Positions 26,781 to 35,169 of a stretch of DNA of 64,000 nucleotides are shown here, piece by piece. Each line of letters starts with the position of its first letter. Position 1 is the first letter of the stretch. A program made the translations under genes and the position numbers. The stretch spans positions 248,001 to 312,000 of the forward strand of contig NZ_BMJP01000005.1 in assembly GCF_014643515.1 (NCBI RefSeq). The letters run 5' to 3'. The DNA is from Sphingomonas prati (GTDB lineage Bacteria; Pseudomonadota; Alphaproteobacteria; Sphingomonadales; Sphingomonadaceae). The notes under the pieces are model-generated. The model was not told the origin of the DNA. It made no database searches and saw nothing but the letters and a program-made list of their open reading frames with translations.

Positions 26781-28976
26781 TCACAAAATTATTGTCTGGC
26801 AGGCCTCGACGGAGATCCCCGCCGTTCCGATCTGCGCGACCGTGAACGACACATCCTTCCCCCGGGCGCGACCGTCGGCGGCCTGCATAGCCGGCGCATA
26901 GACCCAGTCCGGCATGTCGACCGTCACGGTCCGCACCGGACCGTCCGCGCCCAGGATGGTCAGACGGTATCGCTCCGCCTCCTCCCCCAACGGCGCATCG
27001 GCGCCGTCCGCCCATGACCAGCCGCCACGGCTGCGGCGAGTCCACGAAAGCCGAACCGAGTCGTCCCCCTCCCGAACCGCGCGCAGTCGAACCAGCGACG
27101 GTGGCCGCAACGCTCGCCCCCTGAACGCCCGCACCCGCTCGATCGCGCGCTCGTCGCCGATCCCGCTCGCCAGGATCAGCGCGTCCGATCCGACCGCGCT
27201 CGCCGCCAGCGTCATGGTCGCCAACCGGTCCGGCTCGATCAGTACGAACGGCTCGTCCGCCGCATGCCCCTCGATCGCCCCCTCCGTTCCGTACCGCCCG
27301 CGCAGCAGCCGCGTCAGCCGGAACCGCGCGACGCCGACCTGCTCTACCGCGCCGAACTGGATCAGTTCGTCCCCGACCAGCGCCAGGTTCGCACCGTTCA
27401 GCATCGCCGCGTCGGATCGTCCCTCCAGCGTCATCGTATCGTTCAGCAACCGCACCTCGATCGCGGTCCGCATATCGAACAAAGTCGATCCTGCCGCCGG
27501 CGTCGCCACCGCGATCCGCCCGATCGTCGCCGCCGGCGCGGTCCGCCCGATCGAGCTCAGCGTCGCGCCGCCGTCGAGGCTGCCCGACAGCATCGCGACC
27601 CGCCAACCGGCCGACACGCCCGCCGCCGCGACGTGGATCGCGCCACCGCTCGCCACGCCCGGCACCCCGGCGGGCAGTTCGAACGTCACGATCGTAGTGG
27701 CTCCGTGCGGTCGATCCGCCTGCATCACCGCCCGACCCGGCACCCCCGCCACCATCGGCGCCGCACGCGCCCCGGTCGGCTCCGCCACCAGCCGCATCTC
27801 GACCACCATCCGCTCGATCGTCGCGCCTGCCACCCGCCAGACCCCACCGATCCCCGGCACAGTCACCGCCGCCCCCGGACCGATCGCCATATAGCGCCAC
27901 GGCAGCCGCACGACCGCCTCCCGCCGCGCCGCCCAATCCGCCGCCAGCCGCCGCTCAGCGATACTGCGCGCCACCGCCGCCGCCAGCACCGCGGGCAATT
28001 CCAGCGCCATCACCCGCCGCCCGACACCGCCCCGCCCGGCGCGTTGCAGCCCCGCCTGATAATCGCGATCGATCTCGTAATACGCGACGGTCACCGCGTC
28101 CGACACGGTCCCGGCCGCGCGCTGGTCCCGCTGCAACCTTACACCACCCACCGCGCCGGCGGCCGCACCGATCGCCTCGGTAGGCAGCTCGACCGCCACC
28201 CCCGCCCCCTCGGTCAGCACCAGCCCGCCGTCCGCGTCGACCAGCACGGACGGCACCGCCGCCGACAATGTCTCCACCGCGCCGCGGACGCTGTCCCCGC
28301 TCGCCGCATAGCCGAGCACCGTCGTCGCTGTCCGGTCCGCGATCGCCCCGTCGGACAGCGCCGCCGCCACCGCCCCGATCGTGACCGGCCCGTCATCCGC
28401 CTCCACCTCGAAACTCAGCGAAGGGATGCGGTTGCCGTACGCGGCCAGCTGCATGTCCTCGAACACGACATAGGCCAGCCCGCGATAGGCCGGCGTCTCC
28501 CCGACCCCTTCGACGGCCGCGATCAGAGGATCCGCCGCCTGCCCCTCGTCCCCGTCATGAAAGCGGAACTTCGTCCTGCCCTTCCAGTCCCCCGCCGCCC
28601 CGCGCAGCAGCGTTCCGTCCGCCCAGATCCGTCCCACCGACCGCAACCGCCGCGCGGACAGCGCCACCGCGAACGAGGCGGCGTAGCTATATTGTGTCGT
28701 CCCCGGCTGGCCCTTCCCGCCGCCGCTCCGCGTGCCCGTCTCCTTCAGGTCGGTCGCCCAGATCACCGTACCTGCCACCCGCATCCGCCCGAACAGCTTC
28801 GGGATCATGCTGCCATAGGACGACGTCTGCACGCTCAGGTCGCCCAGCCGCGGCCCCCGCCCGCCGCCGCCACCCAGCACCGCACCGTCGATCCGGTTGC
28901 CGATCAGCGCGCCCACCGCACCACCAATCGGCCCGCCCACCAGCGTGCCGACCGTCGTCAGGACCAATGTCGCCAT
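26781..28976 (-). CDS. GTA baseplate/host-specificity tail protein (g15-like)
   Basis: A 731-aa tail-tip protein in the position of RcGTA g15. The start has a glycine-rich hydrophobic stretch (LVGGPIGGAVGALIGNRIDGAVLGGGGG) then SVQTSSYGSMIPKLFGRMRVAGTVIW, characteristic of the phage tail/host-specificity family. FRFHDGDEGQAADPLIAAVEG and YVVFEDMQLAAYGNRIPSLSFEV follow. RcGTA g15 is about 1300 aa with an N-terminal TIM-barrel glycosidase-like region; that region is absent here, while a barrel-like region appears in the g12-position protein. Separated by 3 bases from the peptidase gene. Confidence 0.85.
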   Translation of the reverse strand: MATLVLTTVGTLVGGPIGGAVGALIGNRIDGAVLGGGGGRGPRLGDLSVQTSSYGSMIPKLFGRMRVAGTVIWATDLKETGTRSGGGKGQPGTTQYSYAASFAVALSARRLRSVGRIWADGTLLRGAAGDWKGRTKFRFHDGDEGQAADPLIAAVEGVGETPAYRGLAYVVFEDMQLAAYGNRIPSLSFEVEADDGPVTIGAVAAALSDGAIADRTATTVLGYAASGDSVRGAVETLSAAVPSVLVDADGGLVLTEGAGVAVELPTEAIGAAAGAVGGVRLQRDQRAAGTVSDAVTVAYYEIDRDYQAGLQRAGRGGVGRRVMALELPAVLAAAVARSIAERRLAADWAARREAVVRLPWRYMAIGPGAAVTVPGIGGVWRVAGATIERMVVEMRLVAEPTGARAAPMVAGVPGRAVMQADRPHGATTIVTFELPAGVPGVASGGAIHVAAAGVSAGWRVAMLSGSLDGGATLSSIGRTAPAATIGRIAVATPAAGSTLFDMRTAIEVRLLNDTMTLEGRSDAAMLNGANLALVGDELIQFGAVEQVGVARFRLTRLLRGRYGTEGAIEGHAADEPFVLIEPDRLATMTLAASAVGSDALILASGIGDERAIERVRAFRGRALRPPSLVRLRAVREGDDSVRLSWTRRSRGGWSWADGADAPLGEEAERYRLTILGADGPVRTVTVDMPDWVYAPAMQAADGRARGKDVSFTVAQIGTAGISVEACQTIIL

Positions 28977-28979
28977 CGC

Positions 28980-29369
28980 CTATGCCTCCCCGAACTGCCA
29001 GCTTGCAATCACCGGCCACGGCACCGCCCCCGGCACCGCGACGATCCGCCCGATTCCGGCATCCGCATGGACGAAGCCGTCCGCCGTCCGGATGACCAAA
29101 TGGAACTGCCGCGCCCCCGCCTCGACCAGCAGCACCGCGCCCGGCCCCGGCACGTCCGTCCGCACGAGCCCCGCGGCATCGACCAGCGCCGCCACCGCCT
29201 CCGCCGTCCCGCCGCGCATCGCATAGCGCGCCGGCACGCGTTCCAGCGGCAACTGCCCGGCAAAGGCGATCAGCCCGACACAGTCGAGCCCGTACGCCGG
29301 CACGCGTCCCTGCGCGCGAAATCGTACGCCGACGCACGCCCGCGCCCGCGCGATCACATCGTCGCCCAT
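28980..29369 (-). CDS. GTA NlpC/P60-type peptidase (g14)
   Basis: A 129-aa cysteine peptidase. The nucleophile lies in AYGLDCVGLIAFA (Cys30 region) and the histidine in RQFHLVIRT, as in NlpC/P60 enzymes that cleave peptidoglycan stem peptides. In the RcGTA model it helps the tail cross the recipient periplasm. It starts 1 base after the g13 stop. Confidence 0.88.
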   Translation of the reverse strand: MGDDVIARARACVGVRFRAQGRVPAYGLDCVGLIAFAGQLPLERVPARYAMRGGTAEAVAALVDAAGLVRTDVPGPGAVLLVEAGARQFHLVIRTADGFVHADAGIGRIVAVPGAVPWPVIASWQFGEA

Positions 29370-29370
29370 G

Positions 29371-30189
29371 TCATTCCCCCGGATATCGTGTCAGCAGGTC
29401 GTTGCCCGGCAGATGCGGCTCCCCGCGGAAATTCGCTGCGTTGCCGAAGCGCGCGCTGCATGTCGCCAGACTCCGGTCGCACCCTTCGGTCAGCTCGACC
29501 CGGTCCCCCACCACCGTCCCGAGCGGCGGCGGATCGCGCAGGAACAACGTACCCGCCTCGCTCCACGCGATCTCGCTGGACAACCCGCTCCCCGCCCCGT
29601 CCAGCCAGCGGATCCGCCCGCCGGTCCAGCGATGCGCGCGCCCACCGTCGTCCTGCACCGAAACCGTCTGCGCATCGGTCACGCCCGCGATCACACTCAT
29701 CACCACGCGCCCGGCCATGTCGACCCGGCACCGCCGGTCGCCCAGCTCGGCCCGGCATTCGGGCGAGGTCCGCTCCACCACCGGCCGCTCCAGCACCGCC
29801 GTCGGCCCGCGCAGTTCCGCCTGGAACGCGCCGTCCCGCGTCGCGACATCGCCGATCTCGCCCCGCGCCAGCGCCACCGAACCGCCATCCGGATCGCCCC
29901 AGTCGACCGCGAACAGCCGCACCGCCGCCCCGTCCCACCGCCCCGCATCCAGGTCCGTCGCCGATATTCGGTCGTGGGTCAGCGCCCCTGCGACATTCAG
30001 CGTCTCGACCGCGAACCCCGCCTCGCGCGTCACGGCGGACGGCACCATCCCGGGTGCGGCGGCATAGGTCATGCCGTCCACCACCAGGTCGTGGTCGTGC
30101 CCGGTGAACCCCAGGCTGATCCCGTCCCGCCGGTCCAGCCGCCAGCAAAAGGCGACGCGCGTCAACTCCGGCTGCAACCAGTCGGCCAT
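29371..30189 (-). CDS. GTA hub protein, DUF2163 (g13)
   Basis: A 272-aa baseplate hub homologue. The family pattern is clear: LTRVAFCWRLDRRDG, LGFTGHDHDLVVDG, DLDAGRWDGAAVRLF, TSPECRAELGDRRCRVDM and the final EGCDRSLATCSARFGN region. The cysteines in ECRAELGDRRC and CDRSLATC may coordinate an Fe-S cluster, as described for the RcGTA hub. It lies 12 bases downstream of the g12-like gene. Confidence 0.88.
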   Translation of the reverse strand: MADWLQPELTRVAFCWRLDRRDGISLGFTGHDHDLVVDGMTYAAAPGMVPSAVTREAGFAVETLNVAGALTHDRISATDLDAGRWDGAAVRLFAVDWGDPDGGSVALARGEIGDVATRDGAFQAELRGPTAVLERPVVERTSPECRAELGDRRCRVDMAGRVVMSVIAGVTDAQTVSVQDDGGRAHRWTGGRIRWLDGAGSGLSSEIAWSEAGTLFLRDPPPLGTVVGDRVELTEGCDRSLATCSARFGNAANFRGEPHLPGNDLLTRYPGE

Positions 30190-30201
30190 GCGCTCTCTCC
30201 T

Positions 30202-32514
30202 TCAGGTTTCGCGGATCTCGATCATCGGCACCGACGCCATCTCGCCTGCCAGATAGGTCGCTCGCGACACGTCGATCCGGTCCTCCGCGAACCGCACGGG
30301 CACGTCGAACCGGAACCCGGCGGTCACCACAGCACCCACCCCCGGCGCGGCATCGAACACCACCGTCCCGCCCGGATCGAGCGTCCACCCGCCGATCAGC
30401 GCCGCGCCATCCACGCCAACCCGCACGCTGCCCGCCACCGGCCGCGTGATCCGCCGCAGCTGGGCCTCCTCCCCGTCGCCGTAAGATTTGATCAGCGCGA
30501 ACCGCGTCGTCTTCCCGTCGCCGACCCCGATCCGCTGGTCGCGATACGCCGGCGCATCGGTCATGCCCGCCGAACTGTCGTCATACGGGTCGCGCAGCCG
30601 GAACCCCTTTGCCGCGCCTCGTCTCGCGCGGAAGAACGCGATCAGCGTCTGCGCATCCTCGTCGGACCGCACGCCCGGCCCGGCATCGTACCGCATCCGC
30701 GCCTCCGCCCAGTCGGCGTTGCGCTGCTCGTGCCCGGACGCACTCGTCACCACCGCGGTGGAGAAGTTGGGGCTGACACTCGCCTGCCGCCCCAGCGCGA
30801 TCGGAAAATCCACATCGTCGAACGGCGTCATCGCCTCTCCCTCCGTATCCCAATGGACGAACCCGTCGCGCGCCACCTGCGGCAGCGCCCAGATAAAGAC
30901 GTCCGCGATCCCCCGCGCCCGCCCGGCCTCCGCGGCCGCATCGATCGCGCGCCACTCGGCGGACGCCTCGCGGTTCAGCACGAAGCCCGAAAAATATTGC
31001 TGCTCGTCGATCGGATATCCCAGCCGCGCGGTCATCGCGTCCACGCCGCGCGCGGTCGCCCCGCTGTTGCCGGTCGTCACCCAGTCATAATCCTCCAATT
31101 GGAGGACATCGAACGCCGGCCGCGCCCAGCCCATCGGCACGTTTGCGCGCCGCAGCTCCGGCGCCGCCCGGTCCAGCACCGTCGGCAGATAGACGAGCAA
31201 CGCGACCCGACATCCCGGCGCCTCCGCCCGCACCGCGTCGCGCAACGCCAGCGTCGAGGCCGCCAGCAACGCCCCCGCTTGGTCGAGCATCGCGCGCTGC
31301 GCCGCATCCATCGGCATCGCCACATCCGCGATCGACACGAGGCCCGCGCCGAACACCGCCCGCGCGGCCGCATCGTACAAGCATGGCTGCCCGCCCGGCG
31401 CGACCCACCACCACGGCTCCCCCACCTGGAACCACGGCTCCAGCCCCGCCGCCACCGCGATCCGCACGAACGCGCGCCCCACCTGATGGAGATACCCCAT
31501 CGCCCCCTCATGCGCGGGCGACAGCAAGGTCGACGGCGGCACCCACCCGGTCAGCGCCGGCGCCCCGCCCTCCGTTCGCTGCTTCCAGTCGCCCCACGCA
31601 TGCGCATCGAACAGCTCGTAGCTCAGCGACAGGATAAACCGATATCCCAACGACTTGCACCGCATTGCGAAGTCGCGGTGCCAGCTCTCGCAAGCGACGT
31701 TCAACACACCGCCCCGCAAGCTGACGAGCAGGTTATTCCCGGCCTGCTCCAGCCTAAAATAATGGCTCATCCCGACATAGTGGTTGATGACCTCGCGGTA
31801 CCCGAGCAGCACCGCGTTGCGCAGTACCCGCTCCGGCGTCAGGTTGTACGCGTCGTCATATCCGGTCGCGATCCGCATCGCGTGCGCCGGCACCATCGCA
31901 TCGCCCAGCGCCAGGACGGACCCCGCCCCGTCGCACCTCATGTCGGAGATCTCGACCCAGCCCTCGGCCGGTGCCGCCAGCGCCCCGCCCGCCGGGTCGT
32001 AGTCCGGTGCCACCAGCGAAACGAACATCCGGTCGATATCGCCCGCCCACACCGGGTCCGCCTCCGCCGGCAGCAGAAAGCCGCCGTCCAGCCTGGCGAA
32101 ATCGATCGACACCACCGCGTCCTCTGGATCGCCCACCGCATAGTTCGACAGCCGCACATACCAGGCGCGCGCCTGCCCCGCCGCATCGCGCCCCTCGATC
32201 GTCAGCGTCGGTCCGTTGATCGCATCCAGCGCGCGGATGCCCCCCGACCGCCACCGGAACCGCAGGCTGCACTCCCGATAATCCCTATCCGTCTCGTAAC
32301 TTGCGAGCGGATGGTCCCACCGATCCTCCGACGCCCAGATCAGCCCGGCGAGGTCGTCGCGGTTGTAGAACACTGCATCCACCCGCAACGCATGCGGCCC
32401 CGTCGTCACGACCGACGCCATCACCGGCCGCGGAAAATCCACCGTCCAGAACCGCACGTCGAACCGCTTGAGATACCTCGTCTCGGTCCGCTCCGAAGCC
32501 AGTCGCCAACCCAT
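30202..32514 (-). CDS. Expanded GTA tail protein: non-contractile-sheath/TIM-barrel-like region fused to DUF2460 (g12 position)
   Basis: A 770-aa protein. About 205 C-terminal residues (from around QASVSPNFSTAVVTSASGHEQRNADW to the end) are DUF2460, the whole of RcGTA g12, the distal tail protein. The N-terminal 200 residues (RYLKRFDVRFWTVDFPRP, then VVTTGPHALRVDAVF) and the middle region (INHYVGMSHYFRLE, PWFQVGEPWWWVAPGG, FDVLQLEDYDWV) resemble a beta domain followed by a TIM-barrel hydrolase fold. The start at 32514 follows GGAGGT by 4 bases, better than the upstream ATG at 32526. It may combine the tail and glycan-binding functions split elsewhere in RcGTA. Confidence 0.8.
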   Translation of the reverse strand: MGWRLASERTETRYLKRFDVRFWTVDFPRPVMASVVTTGPHALRVDAVFYNRDDLAGLIWASEDRWDHPLASYETDRDYRECSLRFRWRSGGIRALDAINGPTLTIEGRDAAGQARAWYVRLSNYAVGDPEDAVVSIDFARLDGGFLLPAEADPVWAGDIDRMFVSLVAPDYDPAGGALAAPAEGWVEISDMRCDGAGSVLALGDAMVPAHAMRIATGYDDAYNLTPERVLRNAVLLGYREVINHYVGMSHYFRLEQAGNNLLVSLRGGVLNVACESWHRDFAMRCKSLGYRFILSLSYELFDAHAWGDWKQRTEGGAPALTGWVPPSTLLSPAHEGAMGYLHQVGRAFVRIAVAAGLEPWFQVGEPWWWVAPGGQPCLYDAAARAVFGAGLVSIADVAMPMDAAQRAMLDQAGALLAASTLALRDAVRAEAPGCRVALLVYLPTVLDRAAPELRRANVPMGWARPAFDVLQLEDYDWVTTGNSGATARGVDAMTARLGYPIDEQQYFSGFVLNREASAEWRAIDAAAEAGRARGIADVFIWALPQVARDGFVHWDTEGEAMTPFDDVDFPIALGRQASVSPNFSTAVVTSASGHEQRNADWAEARMRYDAGPGVRSDEDAQTLIAFFRARRGAAKGFRLRDPYDDSSAGMTDAPAYRDQRIGVGDGKTTRFALIKSYGDGEEAQLRRITRPVAGSVRVGVDGAALIGGWTLDPGGTVVFDAAPGVGAVVTAGFRFDVPVRFAEDRIDVSRATYLAGEMASVPMIEIRET

Positions 32515-32540
32515 CAGGACCTCCATTCAAAGAGCAACAC

Positions 32541-32586
32541 GCCCCCTCTCCCCACCGGGGAGAGGGTTGGGGAGAGGGGCGTTTTT
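32541..32586. repeat. Palindromic repeat between tape-measure and g12-like genes
   Basis: The unit CCCTCTCCCC-AC-CGGGGAGAGGG followed by TTGGGGAGAGGGG and a T-run on the plus strand. Same family as 11484 and 45705. Confidence 0.8.
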
Positions 32587-32620
32587 AGGTGGAGCGCCCG
32601 TAGGAATTACGCCTACGCTC

Positions 32621-33211
32621 TCACCGCTCCGCCGCCGCCAGCGCAGTCCGCACCGCGCGCGCCACTTGCCGCGAGGACCGCGCCAGCGCCTCCGGTGCCG
32701 CCCCCGCCGCGACATTCACCGAAATCGCCACCCGCACCTCGCGCGCCGCCTCCCCCGGCACCGCAGCCGCCGCCCGCACCGCCCCGCTACTCGTCGGCAC
32801 GAACAATTCCGGCCCGCGCTCCCCCACGACATAGGCCGCCCCCGGCGACACCGGCCCGCCCGTCGCCCGCCCCGGCAAGCCGGCCACCGCCCCCACCAGG
32901 GTCGCCGCCACCGACGCCAACCCGCCGCCGCCCTTCGACCCGCCGCCCCCGAGCACCGAAGCGATCCCGCCCGACACCGCCGCCGCCGCGATCTCGCCCA
33001 GCACCGCCAGCGCGCTGCGCTTCAGGTCGTCGAACCCCAGCTTCCCCGTCCGCACCGCACGCGCCAGCGCCGTCTCGATCGCCCGCCCCGCCCGATCCGC
33101 ATCGCGTTCCAGCGGCGACGCCAGGCTGTCGCGCATCGTCGCCACATCGCGCGCGAACCCGGCCGTGTCGGCCCGCACGCCGATCACCAGCCGCTCGATC
33201 TCGTCATCCAT
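32621..33211 (-). CDS. GTA tail tape-measure protein (g11)
   Basis: A 196-aa short tape-measure protein. It starts ERLVIGVRADTAGFARDVATMRDSL, has a Gly/Ala-rich hydrophobic centre (AAAAVSGGIASVLGGGGSKGG), then AYVVGERGPELFVPTSSG, the conserved end segment of short GTA tape measures. Its length is consistent with a short non-contractile tail. It overlaps the upstream chaperone gene by 8 bases. Confidence 0.85.
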   Translation of the reverse strand: MDDEIERLVIGVRADTAGFARDVATMRDSLASPLERDADRAGRAIETALARAVRTGKLGFDDLKRSALAVLGEIAAAAVSGGIASVLGGGGSKGGGGLASVAATLVGAVAGLPGRATGGPVSPGAAYVVGERGPELFVPTSSGAVRAAAAVPGEAAREVRVAISVNVAAGAAPEALARSSRQVARAVRTALAAAER

Positions 33212-33467
33212 CCGGATCCCTTTCCTGCATCGCGGCCAGCTCGCGCGGGCCCAGCGGTTCGTCCGTGTCGTCGCCCGCGATCACCGCCGCCAGCGCCGCC
33301 AGCTCGGCCGGCGTCGCCCGCCAGAACCGCTCCGGCCCCCACCCGAACAGCACCCCCGCCTGCCCCGCCATCCGCACCGCCGCATCGCGGAACGACGCGC
33401 CTTCCCCCCTCCCTTTCGAGGGAAGGGCCGGGGGTGGGTGCCCTACGGACAACGTGCCGGGCACCAT
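33204..33467 (-). CDS. GTA tail-assembly chaperone-like protein (g10.1) with a repeat-encoded N-terminus
   Basis: An 87-aa protein whose last 60 residues (FRDAAVRMAGQAGVLFGWG, FWRATPAELAALA) match the small DUF2376-type protein between g10 and g11 in GTAs. The ATG at 33467 overlaps the g10 stop as TGATG, typical coupling. Residues about 8-25, however, are encoded by a palindromic repeat of the family seen in intergenic regions, inserted in frame with no stop or frameshift. The protein may be functional with an extended N-terminus. Confidence 0.75.
   Translation of the reverse strand: MVPGTLSVGHPPPALPSKGRGEGASFRDAAVRMAGQAGVLFGWGPERFWRATPAELAALAAVIAGDDTDEPLGPRELAAMQERDPDG
33401..33442. repeat. 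Palindromic repeat inside the g10.1 coding sequence
   Basis: CCCCCTCCCTTTCGAGGGAAGGG followed by CCGGGGGTGGGTG, the same unit as at 34195 and within 11484-11637, but located between the start codon and the conserved domain of g10.1. Confidence 0.85.
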
Positions 33468-33769
33468 CACCGCCCCTGCAGGATCTGCAGGATCAGCGTG
33501 CGCAACGCCGGTGTCACCGCCGCCAGCCCCGCCTCAAGGATCGCCTCGCCCACCCGCTCGCGCGTCAGCTCGGGCCCGCGCTCCGCCACCACATGCCAGA
33601 ACAGCGCCGCGATCTCCGCCAGCGACAGCGTCCCCGCCGCCGCCCGCTCGACCAGCGCGAACAGCGGCCCCAGCTCGCCCTCCGCCGCCACCAGCGCCTC
33701 GAAACTCGGCCTCAGCGTCAGCACCGCACCGTCGACGGTCAGCGCCGCCTCCCCCCGCGCCGGGTTCAC
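33467..33769 (-). CDS. GTA tail-assembly chaperone (g10)
   Basis: A 100-aa protein of the gene transfer agent family annotated as phage tail assembly chaperone. It has the start MNPARGEAALTVDGAVLTLRPSFEAL, then EGELGPLFALVERAAAGTLSL and IAALFWHVV. It overlaps the major tail protein gene by 4 bases and g10.1 by 3 bases. Confidence 0.85.
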   Translation of the reverse strand: MNPARGEAALTVDGAVLTLRPSFEALVAAEGELGPLFALVERAAAGTLSLAEIAALFWHVVAERGPELTRERVGEAILEAGLAAVTPALRTLILQILQGR

Positions 33770-34173
33770 GACGATACGACCTGGCCTGAGGACTCGAGTG
33801 CAAGCGTATAGGAACGCTCGCCATTATAGTCGCCGGAATAGTCCAGCCGCGCGACCAGGAACCGCCCGCGCAACCGCTCCCCGCTTTCGAAGCTCAGTTC
33901 GTAATCGTCGAGCAACCCGGCCAGCGCATTCGCCTTCAGCCGCGTCTCCGCCGCCGATCCGGTAAACACGCCGGCCCCCGCGACCGACACCGATCGCACC
34001 CCCGCGCCGGAGAGCAGCTCGCGCCACCCGCCCGAAGCCTTGCTGGTAATCGCCACCGCCTCGCCGTTGATCGACAGCATCGTCGTCCGCATGCCCGCCA
34101 CGGTCGCATAGACCGGGCTCGCCGCCCCATCCCCGACCTTCAGCAGGAACGCACTTCCCTTTTCCACCGCCAT
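33766..34173 (-). CDS. GTA major tail protein (g9, TP901-1 type)
   Basis: A 135-aa tail-tube protein. The start KGSAFLLKVGDGA, the central AVAITSKASGGWRELLSGAGVRSVSVAGAGVF pattern and RFLVARLDYSGDYNGERSYTLALESSG are diagnostic of the TP901-1 major tail family. It forms the hexameric rings of the tail tube. Confidence 0.9.
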   Translation of the reverse strand: MAVEKGSAFLLKVGDGAASPVYATVAGMRTTMLSINGEAVAITSKASGGWRELLSGAGVRSVSVAGAGVFTGSAAETRLKANALAGLLDDYELSFESGERLRGRFLVARLDYSGDYNGERSYTLALESSGQVVSS

Positions 34174-34194
34174 GTCATGATCCCCTGTATCAAA

Positions 34195-34256
34195 AAGAAA
34201 GCCCCCTCCCTTTCAAGGGAGGGGGTTGGGGGTGGGTGCAACGGCACCCCACCCAT
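34195..34256. repeat. Palindromic repeat between g8 and g9
   Basis: CCCCTCCCTTTCAAGGGAGGGGG followed by TTGGGGGTGGGTGCAACGGCACCCCACCC, forming two hairpins. It separates the head-tail joining genes from the tail genes. Confidence 0.85.
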
Positions 34257-34283
34257 GAACACGAAGGGAAGACGAGGCCCGCC

Positions 34284-34679
34284 TCACCCCAGCGAAACCG
34301 TCCGCACCCGGTACTCCACCAGCCCCGCCCAGGGCCGCCCCGCATCGCGCACCAGCCGCGCGCGCAGGAACAGCAGCCCCACGATGCTGTGCCCGCCCAG
34401 CTCGCGCGCCATCTCATCGATCGCGCCCTCCGCCAGCGCCATCAGCGCGTGGAGCCGCGACGGCCGCCCGCCCTCGTCCCACAACACCACCGCGATCCGG
34501 TGCTCGCGCCCCTCCAGCCCCTTCGCACCCCAGTCCGACGTCGTCGCCTCGCCGATCGCCGCATAGGGCAGCTTCGCCTCCGCCGGCGGTCCGTCGAACA
34601 CGCCCGTCACCCGGTCACCCAGGCCGGCACGCAACGCCGTCACCAGCGCCGCCTGCACCGCTCCCGCCGCATCGCTCAT
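34284..34679 (-). CDS. GTA tail terminator protein, DUF3168 (g8)
   Basis: A 131-aa DUF3168 protein: VQAALVTALRAGL, VTGVFDGPPAEAKLPYAAIGEAT, then WDEGGRPSRLHALMALAEGAIDEM and GLVEYRVRTVSLG. It caps the tail tube at the head-tail junction. Its start overlaps the stop of the 68-aa gene by 4 bases (ATGA). Confidence 0.88.
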   Translation of the reverse strand: MSDAAGAVQAALVTALRAGLGDRVTGVFDGPPAEAKLPYAAIGEATTSDWGAKGLEGREHRIAVVLWDEGGRPSRLHALMALAEGAIDEMARELGGHSIVGLLFLRARLVRDAGRPWAGLVEYRVRTVSLG

Positions 34680-34882
34680 GTCCCGTCCTCCCCGATCATG
34701 CCCCGCAAATCGCGCAGCCGCACATCGTCCAGCATCCGCCGCGACAGCCCGCGCCCCACCAGCGTCACGCCGTCCGCCGCATCGATGACATCCAGTTCCG
34801 GAAAGGCCGCCCGCAGCCGCGCCGCCACGCGCGCGATCACCGCTAGCTGCCGCCGCATCGCGATCCGCTCGACCCGCGTCAC
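34676..34882 (-). CDS. Small GTA-cluster protein, 68 aa, unknown
   Basis: A 68-aa Arg-rich helical protein (MTRVERIAMRRQLAVIARVAARLRAAF) ending in GRGLSRRMLDDVRLRDLRG. It overlaps both neighbours by 4 bases, strong evidence of translation. No counterpart between g7 and g8 is recalled from the Rhodobacter cluster; sphingomonad clusters may carry it generally. Function unknown, possibly a head-tail joining accessory. Confidence 0.65.
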   Translation of the reverse strand: MTRVERIAMRRQLAVIARVAARLRAAFPELDVIDAADGVTLVGRGLSRRMLDDVRLRDLRGMIGEDGT

Positions 34883-35169
34883 GGTTCTTCCTCAGCAAAC
34901 AGCGTGATCCGGTCCGGCATCCGCGGATCGGCCAGCACCCGCACCACGCGCAGCTGCATCGCGACCCGCTCGATCCGATCCCCCACCGCGACGTCGCAAG
35001 GCCGCATCGCGATCCGCCAGCGCCGCTCCCCGTCCGGCACGCACCCCGCCCACACCGTGCCGACTGGCGCGAACACCGCCGACACGCCCCCCTGCGCATC
35101 GCGCACCGGATCGCCGCGCGACACGGTCACCCGCTCGCGCAGCAACCCGGCAAGCCCCGCCCCGCTCAC
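34879..35169 (-). CDS. GTA head-tail adaptor (g7)
   Basis: A 96-aa protein of the phage head-tail adaptor/stopper family: LAGLLRERVTVSRGDPVRDAQGG, VGTVWAGCVPDGERR, VGDRIERVAMQLRVVRV, DRITLF. GTG at 35169 is chosen because it overlaps the g6 stop by 4 bases like the other junctions of this cluster; ATG at 35196 is an alternative. Confidence 0.82.
   Translation of the reverse strand: MSGAGLAGLLRERVTVSRGDPVRDAQGGVSAVFAPVGTVWAGCVPDGERRWRIAMRPCDVAVGDRIERVAMQLRVVRVLADPRMPDRITLFAEEEP

Noticed and set aside
29368-33789. Plus-strand open frame of 1473 codons across the GTA cluster
   Set aside because: It is antisense to several well-identified tail genes and its product is Arg/Pro/His-rich low-complexity sequence, typical of GC-driven shadow frames.
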